Source: Tretioscincus oriximinensis (taxonomy: Eukaryota; Chordata; Lepidosauria; Squamata; Gymnophthalmidae). Taken from it: a DNA stretch of 64,000 bases. Below are positions 57,323 through 64,000 of this stretch, piece after piece (the first letter of the stretch is position 1; each line of letters begins with the position of its first letter). Location of the stretch: NCBI GenBank assembly GCA_022410635.1, contig JAJVDF010000509.1:891995-955994 (forward strand), given 5' to 3'. The notes under the pieces were generated by a model. The model was not told the origin of the DNA, did not search any database, and was given only the letters and a program-made list of their open reading frames with translations. A program made the position numbers and the translations under genes.

Positions 57323-58202
57323 ATCCTTAGGACACAACAACCACATGGTCCTCAGGAGTGCCAGGCTGGTAAACCGCAACAGAATATTCTGCTTTTCATG
57401 CCCATATAAAAAGTCTTTCATTTTCTGAACAATGCTTTCTTACTCTCAAAAGATAACGTGACAACATTTTGACAATGCTTATTTTTATAATATATATCTA
57501 TTAAGACATGTTGAATGAAACAACTGCACTGTGGATCAGCCTACTGAGAGGCCACACTTCTCAGCAGACTGATCCATCCACAATAAATCACATATTGTCC
57601 TGTCTCACACACAAGGATAACTAATGGAAACTGGCTTTACTTCAGCTATAGTATACTAACAAGAGAGCCCGTTGAGTCTTAGAGAAACAAACCCAAGAAG
57701 TGGTGTTTAATAACACACCATGCAATGTAAATAACTAACAGAAAACACAAATAGCTCCCAGGTTAATAGCTAAAGCAGAAAGCTATGTACAGTAAGTAGA
57801 AACAGAGATAAACGAGCNAGTTTGGATAAGTTATCAGTTACAACTGCTCATGTAATTTCCATCTTATTTATAGCTCTTTCCCTGAAGTAGCTGGGGCCTA
57901 GGTATTGCCTCATTACACAACCTTCCTCGGCTTCCCTACCTAAAGCTGCCAGCTGTATTGGAAGAAGTTCTTCAAAGGAAAGACTGAAACCAAACCAGAG
58001 GTTNTTTTAATGAGCCATAGTTAATTTTATAATTAAATAATTTTATACACATACCCCAATGTGCTAAACTGTTCCACCAATTCTTTGTTATTATAAGTCA
58101 GTGAAACAGAACACTTTTAAACTTTGGACAAAGTTTTTTTATAAACAATGTGAAATATTTTCTTTTATCTTTGCCATCTGAAGTATGCTGGTTAGGCCAA
58201 AT
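57323..58202. other. No recognised gene; small hairpin
   Basis: TGGATCAGCCTACTGAGAG and TTCTCAGCAGACTGATCCA form a hairpin at about 57533-57577. Otherwise unassigned. Confidence 0.5.
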
Positions 58203-58275
58203 TCCATTTTATTTTATTTATTCATTTATACTTATACCCCGCCCCATATCTGAAGATCTCAGGACGGCTGTGAAG
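58203..58275 (-). repeat. L2/SINE-type tail, antisense
   Basis: ATTTATTCATTTATACTTAT, then ACCCCGCCCCATATCTGAAG and ATCTCAGGACGGC, is the inverse of the shared tail. Confidence 0.7.
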
Positions 58276-58487
58276 TAAGTGTCAGTTTTCTTCTCTAGTC
58301 TTTAGTTTAATTTCAGCCAATTTTTTCTTTTATTAACTTAAAAATGGATTGGCCATGGTATGTGAATGTGGCTGAATTCCTTATTTCTTAATCATGTAAG
58401 GTCAGAGCTTGAGAATATGTCATTGTGAACAGAGCCAGAGGACATGTAATTCTGCCTCCTAGCTGGCATAACCAAACAGATTTTAAT
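58276..58487. other. No recognised gene
   Basis: Short unassigned spacer. Confidence 0.5.
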
Positions 58488-59220
58488 TTCAGAGAAATAG
58501 CTTGTGTTAGTCCAGTAGAAAGTCCAGCAAAGGGGCCAGTAGCACTTTGAGACTAACAGGAGAAAAATGGGTGGCATAAGCTTTCGTAGACACGTCTGCT
58601 TCTTCAGATGCTGAGGGACTAATTTATAGAAAACTGTGCATGGGAGATGACAAAGTATATGCAAGTGTGATGGGATANGAACTCCAGGTTTAGAAAAACA
58701 GATAAATAGCAGAAACTAATCCTCTCCTGTGAAAAAGTCCCTGCGGCAACAAGAGTCAATGTCTGATAGCAAATCAATCAAATACTTAACAGGTGTCACA
58801 AAAATGTATAATTGGCCAGGAAACCATTATCTTTGTTAAGTCCTTTGTTGATGGCCTGGAATTTATGAATGTATTCAAGTTCTGCTGCTTTTCTTTCAAC
58901 TCTTCCTTTGCAGTCCTGAGGTCTGAGAGAGAATGTCCTGGAAGGTTGAAGTGTTCAGCAACTGCTTTCTCTGTGTTGCCATTTCAAATATCTGATTTGT
59001 GTCCATTTATTCTCTGGCGCAGGGATTGTCCTGTTTGGCAATGTAATCATGGGACCTGATAACACCACCCAGAATATTAGAGACATTTTTACATGCTCAT
59101 CTTCTAATGTGGTGTATTACATTTTCTGCAAAAAATACCCCTGAACACTCTACATTGGGCAAACAGGACAATCCCTACTCCAGAGAATAAATGGACACAA
59201 ATCAGAACACAAAGAAACCA
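58488..59220. mobile_element. PLE copy D: antisense 3' end plus overlapping sense GIY-YIG piece
   Basis: 58488-59050 is antisense and the most complete 3' end in the window: terminal block, hammerhead-like motif (58582-58607), 3' untranslated region and the GIY-YIG region back to the inverse of ACAGGACAATCCCTGC. It then switches to sense at about 59050-59060. 59060-59220 encodes the start of the GIY-YIG domain (a GTGTATTACATTTTCTGC strand and an ACATTGGGCAAACAGGAC strand) up to ATGGACACAAATCAG. About 60 bases of the domain are present in both orientations. Stops occur throughout, so it is dead. Confidence 0.8.
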
Positions 59221-59222
59221 TA

Positions 59223-59944
59223 GAGCCAGTTTGGTGTAGTGGTTAGAGTGTTGGATTCATACCTGGTAGCAGGGCTTTTTTTGTGGGGGAATGCACCGGA
59301 ACGCAGTTCCAGCACCTTTTATTTAGGCGGGGGGGCGGAGTTAGCGGGGGGGGCGGCGGCAGCAGCAGCGGCAGGGGTGGCCGTGGGAATGAGCGGCGGC
59401 CGCCGCCGCCGCTCCCCCCGCCCCCCCNCCTAAATAAAAGGTGCCGGTACTGNTGCGTTAGCCGGCAGCAAGGGGGGGGTGGCGTTATTGGCGGTGGCGG
59501 CCACCACCGCCCACCGCCGCCACCGGTACTAATGCCAGAAAGGGGGGCGTGCCGTTATCAGTGACAGCGGTCACCGCCGCCGCCCCCCCGCCACCCGCCA
59601 CCCCCGCCGCTGGTACTAACGCCGGCGAGGGGTGTGTGGCATTATCGGCAGCGGCAGCCACCCCCGCCCCCCCTCCCCGCCCCCCACCGCCGCCGGCGTT
59701 AGTACCGGCACCTTTTTTTCTGGAAAAAAAGCACTGCCTGCTACTCTCCCAGTTCGATTCCCCACTCCTCCACGAAAGCCAACTGTGTGACCTTGGGCCA
59801 GTCACAGTTTTTTTAATTCTCTCAGCCCCACCTACTCCACAGGGTGTCTGTTGTGGAGAAAGCAACAAAAACTATGTGCGCCACCCTATGTTTGGCTGCC
59901 CTNAGACCTTCGGGTATGGGGATACAAGTACAAATAAAATAAAT
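59223..59944 (+). mobile_element. SINE family 2 split by a hAT element
   Basis: The head GAGCCAGTTTGGTGTAGTGG runs to about 59269. The box B part (CAGTTCGATTCCCC), the body and a tail (GCTGCCCTNAGACCTTCGGG, then TACAAATAAAAT) run from 59737 to 59944. The insert at 59270-59736 lies just upstream of box B. Confidence 0.85.
59262..59744. mobile_element. GC-rich non-autonomous hAT-like element, 467 bp
   Basis: The ends CAGGGCTTTTTTT (59270) and AAAAAAAGCACTG (to 59736) are inverted and start CAG as hAT ends do. CCTGGTAG (59262-59269) and CCTGCTAC (59737-59744) match at 6 of 8 and are a likely eroded 8-bp duplication. The interior is GC-rich. It has a hairpin with 27-bp arms (59312-59338 and 59418-59444) and imperfect tandem units starting GGTACT about every 79-87 bases (59446, 59525, 59612). 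It encodes no transposase. Confidence 0.8.
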
Positions 59945-60034
59945 GAAAATTACCCTCTCCTTTAGGTTGCACAATACTGTTAAATAAATCAACAGAAAAT
60001 AATATGAAGTGTATCCTTCATTGTTTTCTTACAA
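59945..60034. other. Short unassigned spacer
   Basis: Nothing recognised. Confidence 0.5.
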
Positions 60035-60474
60035 GTATTTTTAATAGATTTATTGATTAAACATACAATGCTATACAACAAATAATTAGTAATATATGCA
60101 CACTCATTAAAAATGCAAAGGCACAAATCAAAAATTACAAACTGTATAATTCCTCTCCCCATTCCCCAGTGACTTTAGGGTCTGCTTATTCTATCTTTTG
60201 CCACTGATCTAATCCCAAAAGAGTTCTGAATGACAATTGTTTGTTCATATTCACAAGCTTAATCCATTTTTGTAAAGTACAGAATCTCACATTGAAAGGG
60301 TCCAGTACTAGTAATTTGTTTTCCAACACCAAGTAAAATTCCTGTTGCTTCAGGATATATTTGAAATTGTTCATTTCCCCCTAGCTGTCATCGTCAATAA
60401 TGCAGCTAATAACAATTGCTTCACTAGATATGTATCTTCCTCAAGAATATTGGAGTTTTAAAATATTAACAAAA
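60035..60474 (-). mobile_element. L1 3' end, antisense
   Basis: The minus strand reads YLVKQLLLAALLTMTARG and then a weak match to the final L1 ORF2 residues (LQKWIKLVNM). The position and pattern resemble LVCQLMLAAKSVVKRNW at 33.5 kb and the AARGWKD-type blocks of the better copies. The 3' side at 60035-60060 is T-rich on the plus strand, as expected for an antisense A-rich tail. Confidence 0.5.
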
Positions 60475-60553
60475 TATACTGCCCAAAACAATTAAGGGAA
60501 NACGTTAACATAAAAGTGTAATACTAGGTGCTCCCTTAATTGCTTTGCTCCAG
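60475..60553. mobile_element. Mariner-like foldback MITE, diverged
   Basis: CTGCCCAAAACAATTAAGGG on the left and CCCTTAATTGCTTTGCTCCA on the right are inverted and match the ends of the 29147-29220 element. The centre has decayed. Confidence 0.65.
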
Positions 60554-62619
60554 TTGTTACCCTAATTAGTCAAGTAAAAACTAAAAATTAATAATAATGT
60601 TAATGATTTGGGGGAATTAGCTAAGAGCAAACTTGCTTGCAAGAGAGAGGTAGGGTAAGCGATATTCTTGCAGTGATGTATACTTTGGGTGACAGATGTT
60701 AAGATACAGCCAAATAATCATAAGATAAAGTTCTACTGAAATAGTTTAATTAAAATAGCAAAATAAGCATAAATATAGCAACAATTCAAATGGGAACACA
60801 CACTCTCACACACACAACCTATAGTTATCATACAAAGTATCCTTCTTTTCATTGCCACTTTATAAGTAGATATAAACTGAGCTTCAGATATGCATCATTT
60901 TGGCAGAAATTTAATGTAATGCCATAGCCAATGATGAGAGACTAAATCCTTAGTGTCGTGCCTGAAGGGGATCCTTTAAAGGGGATCCTTTAAAGGAGCC
61001 ATAGATTCCTTTAAGGTTAGAATAGTTTTTTCCAATGTGTTAGTTTTAGGGTGAAAAAATTGACTTCTATACCTTTAAGAAAAAAGAGTGAAATGAAAAG
61101 AAATTTGGAAAAATTCTGGGCTCTCAGTCTGTCTCTCTAGAGGTTCATTTTTGTGTAGGAAAAGAGACAGACCTGGAAAGCATTCTCTTTTGAAAAGAAA
61201 ACTAGTCCACAAGAAAAAAGACAGATAAACCATGCAAAGCAAAGAAAGAGATCTTACTTGCTAAGAAAGAAGGAAACTAAGATATAGAAACAAGAATACG
61301 ACAATCTAACTGAACCAGTTCTGGGAGGGGTACACTTTTTGCATACATTTGTTTACTAAATCCCAACTCGTCCTACGTACCTTGTACCAGGATTCTTCTG
61401 GTTACCAGAGCTTGCTTCCAAAAAGGGCTCCTGGGGGCTGGAAGTGACATCATAAATGGTCTCACTTCTGGTCTCTGCTTCTAGGAATNGCATCCAGAAT
61501 GGTATCATTTCCATTCCTGATCCAGAAGTGACATCACCAAATTGTGATTTGCCTGTGGTGACCTTCCAATGGCTGCAATCTTTGGGCTCCCGGGGTGCNA
61601 TTTCCTAACTCCCAGCACTGAACTAAGCAGCAAGTATCGAAAGGAAAACCTTACACTTGGATAGGATTTCCAGTTTTTTGTTAACCTATGCATTTGTTGA
61701 AGAGTAAAGTCTTGCAAATAAAAATCTCTCTTGAACATTTCTTGGTTCAGACTGTTTTCCTATGGGCCAGAAGCCATTGTTATACTCAGGTCGAGTTCTC
61801 ACAGTGGTGAAAGGACCAGCAAAGTGCACCAGCAAAGTAAATACAATTCCATCCCACCCTTTTATTCCATTTCCAGCTCCATTTCAGTTCTGTTTCATTG
61901 TTCGCACAACAATTGTATTGTGTTCTCAACTTGCCATCTGCATTTGTTTGGGTACTCCATTTTTGAAACCTAGTGGCTGTGTCTTCTTCCCACACCCAGT
62001 TCCTTTTTCCCTGCTCTTTCAGCACCCTCTGCTCTGCTCTTCTTTCTATACCCCGTTCTTCTTCCCTTGCTCTTCCCACACCACACTCCTCTTCTAGCAC
62101 CCCATGCCCTGTTCTTTTTTCCTATGCCTCACTTCGCCCCCCCTTTTTTAAGTTGCCTCGCTTTTGCGAAAAAGTAAACCTACATAAGAAAAAATTATTT
62201 GTAATATATAGGTTGATATATTCACAAAACTGGAACCCAACAACAAAAAAGTTTGAAAAAGTGCTGTTACCTCCTCTGAGATTAGAACAGAAACGGCAGC
62301 ACAGTGGAAGTGCAGAGCAACACCTCCCCCCTGGGAGATCATACTGTAGCCAGAGCACAGTTAGCCTGAATTGGGGAGAACTTCACCTGAGAGCAAACTC
62401 TGTTCCAGCTATGTGTAGCTTTGCAAACAACGCACCATGAAAAAGAAGCCCCTCTGGATTATAGGAGAACTGTGGGTGCCCAGCACTAAACCACACAGCT
62501 TTCTCTCCCCTCTTGAGAATGCGGCCCCAGAGTCTATTAGCATTGCCCTTGGAACAAAACACTTAGCTCATGGCAAAATCATCTAATGAATGCTGCCTTT
62601 CCAGTTTGTTGGTGATCTA
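60554..62619. other. No recognised gene
   Basis: A short tandem of GGGGATCCTTTAAA lies at about 60967-60994. 61440-61620 shares AAGTGACATCA-type blocks with 4.4-4.8 kb and may be an old repeat. Pyrimidine-rich 61970-62110 creates overlapping frames (for example 155 codons at 61973-62440) with no domain. Confidence 0.45.
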
Positions 62620-63045
62620 GGCTGCGTGCACACAGCATATTTCTCCCTCAATCGGAGCGAGATGAGGAAGACTCCAGCACATGGGTTAAGCATTTTTCAG
62701 CAGNCGTCCTGCAATAAACGCTGTTTTTCCCGGAATAAATTATTGCTGGGATATCCAGGCACCGTTCCGCAGAACCTCCGTCCTCTTGTGGCCAACCCCC
62801 GTCCTATCCCGAGCGTATGCATGTGCACAAATTAGGTGTGAGGGGTTAAAACAAGCAAGAATGCTGCAGTTGTTTCACATGGCTGTTGTGAGTAAAAAAA
62901 TATCTCAGATAGCACTAAGTGAGCGATATTACAGAACTGGGGCACTGGTCACAGAATATACAGTTTTGGTGTGCACGGACGCATGGTTGCTATATTCCGG
63001 AATATAGCTTTATTGCGGTTTTTAAGTCATCGTGTGCACGCAGCC
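62620..63045. mobile_element. 426-bp MITE with perfect 14-bp inverted ends
   Basis: GGCTGCGTGCACAC (62620-62633) and GTGTGCACGCAGCC (63032-63045) are perfect inverses. The interior shares a long stretch with 10160-10427. TATATTCCGGAATATA (62991-63006) is a perfect 16-base palindrome also found, intact or nearly so, at 10.38 and 53.70 kb. There is no transposase frame. I see no convincing target duplication, so the superfamily is undecided. Confidence 0.75.
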
Positions 63046-63884
63046 ATATTAATACCATTTACTAGAACTAAAGAGAGGAAGTTGCTATATTTCAGACGAA
63101 TGTTTGGCAAAAGTCATCATGTAATTAAATCTGATACATGAATAAATCCATGTGGTCAATCTTTTGTGGAATTGAAACTATAACTTATTTATTCGTTCAT
63201 TCACTCATTTGTTCATTTAAATTCCTACACTTAGCCTGCAGAGAAGCAGGCTACACAAATCGCATCAGCTCCAGTGTTGGGGAAAAAATCATATATTTCT
63301 AATCAGAGCCCCACTGAGTTTCAGTTAGCATAACAGATGCGTGCTGTGCTTTTAAATGTTGTGATGCCAAGTGAGCAGAAGGAAAGCTGAATGTATGATT
63401 TTTACTAGTTCAAGCTTGAACTGCAAAATGCCTTTGTCCCCTGAGCACTAAACTTTGACATGGCAATTACAGTATGCAAACAATTTAACTAAAAAGCTCC
63501 AGGTTAATTTTTAGAAAATATTTTCTGCACCTACCTTCTCAAGTGTGATTTTAAACAAGTTCTTTTCATCTCATTGTAGAATTATTACAGATGAGAGTTT
63601 CCTGGGATCAAACTTCTCACATTCTTCATTAAAGGAGTACTTGACATCTGCATATTAGTTTTCTTTTTGTCAATTAATTACCGGTAAACATAATGTGTTT
63701 TATATTTGCAATATGGAGGTTGAAAAGGCTCTATTAGTATTGAAGCCAGTCAGCCAGCCATATTAAGCAATGGCTAAAAGAATACTTGCTAAGAGCAATT
63801 ATGAAGACTTTCTCCATACATGCTTAATTAGCACAAGGAGTTTAATTTTGTATTTCAGACTGTTTATTATATTGAAATAACCTT
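63046..63884. other. No recognised gene
   Basis: AT-rich, unassigned. Confidence 0.5.
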
Positions 63885-63950
63885 TCAACAGGTATAAGGC
63901 GGGATACTAGTACAAATAAATAAGTAAGTAAATAAATAAATAAATAAACA
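63885..63950 (+). repeat. L2/SINE-type tail, sense
   Basis: GGTATAAGGCGGGATACTAG, then TACAAATAAATAAGTAAGTA and (AAAT)n, is the last part of the shared tail without a body. Confidence 0.65.
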
Positions 63951-64000
63951 TGAGACTATTCCCTGGATTGGAATGATTTTATACTAGAGTTACCACATAA

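Noticed and set aside
59239..59965. Glycine- and proline-rich frames in the GC-rich stretch
   Set aside because: They translate the GC-rich interior of a hAT-like element in several phases, and none encodes a transposase.
61973..62440. 155-codon frame with serine, leucine and proline-rich start
   Set aside because: It arises from a pyrimidine-rich stretch. Other long frames overlap it on both strands, and there is no domain.
1..64000. CRISPR arrays, operons, bacterial promoters or terminators, phage genes
   Set aside because: The repeat families, A-rich retroelement tails and absence of compact coding sequence show vertebrate nuclear DNA. No regularly spaced repeats were seen.

Overview
This window is vertebrate nuclear DNA. 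It is AT-rich and densely interspersed, with no recognisable host exon, tRNA, rRNA or bacterial-type gene. The repeat mix is amniote and points to a squamate reptile (lizard or snake), at moderate confidence. The mix is CR1/L3-like and L2 LINEs, L1 with a zinc-knuckle C-terminus, Penelope-like elements (PLEs) with a GIY-YIG end, two tRNA-derived SINE families, hAT elements and foldback MITEs. It most likely represents intergenic or deep intronic sequence. All longer reading frames that I can explain belong to decayed retroelements.

Layout. 1-176 is an antisense CR1/L3 endonuclease piece. 2770-3675 is an antisense L2 split by a CR1-like 3' end. 6032-6643 is a SINE, its CTT microsatellite and a small PLE insertion in that microsatellite. 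7.8-8.25 kb holds paired copies of a palindromic repeat. 10.0-11.66 kb holds a MITE and hAT remnants, with a 391-bp hAT copy inside a SINE. 12.75-13.95 kb holds a SINE and a CR1-like end, both antisense. 17.4-18.7 kb holds a SINE and a PLE 3' end with a GIY-YIG reading frame and a hammerhead-like motif. 19.7 kb is a SINE. 21.5-27.0 kb is a nest: a SINE is split by an antisense L1 and a sense L2, and the L2 carries a further L1 with a perfect 16-bp target duplication. 29-36 kb holds a mariner-like foldback, CR1-like ends, an L1 end and an LTR-like stretch. 39.84-40.46 kb is a rearranged PLE. 43.42-45.50 kb is a 2-kb L1 with a 498-codon open frame. 49-55.4 kb holds several large foldbacks, a MITE with a 10-bp duplication and an inverted PLE pair. 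56.9-60.5 kb holds CR1-like, SINE, PLE and GC-rich hAT elements. 62.6-63.05 kb is a MITE with perfect 14-bp ends.

How the parts relate. One SINE family ends in the same 3' tail as the L2 elements, which suggests L2 supplies its retrotransposition machinery. The L1 copies end in A-rich tails with long target duplications. The PLE copies share a conserved end that folds like a hammerhead ribozyme, and they repeatedly sit as inverted pairs flanked by 9-16 bp duplications. This PLE set is the most interesting system in the window.

Limits. Identifications come from reading motifs and comparing copies within the window, with no database search. Boundaries of old repeats are approximate. Scattered single N bases (one at about 5,985, then many after 26 kb) interrupt some frames.
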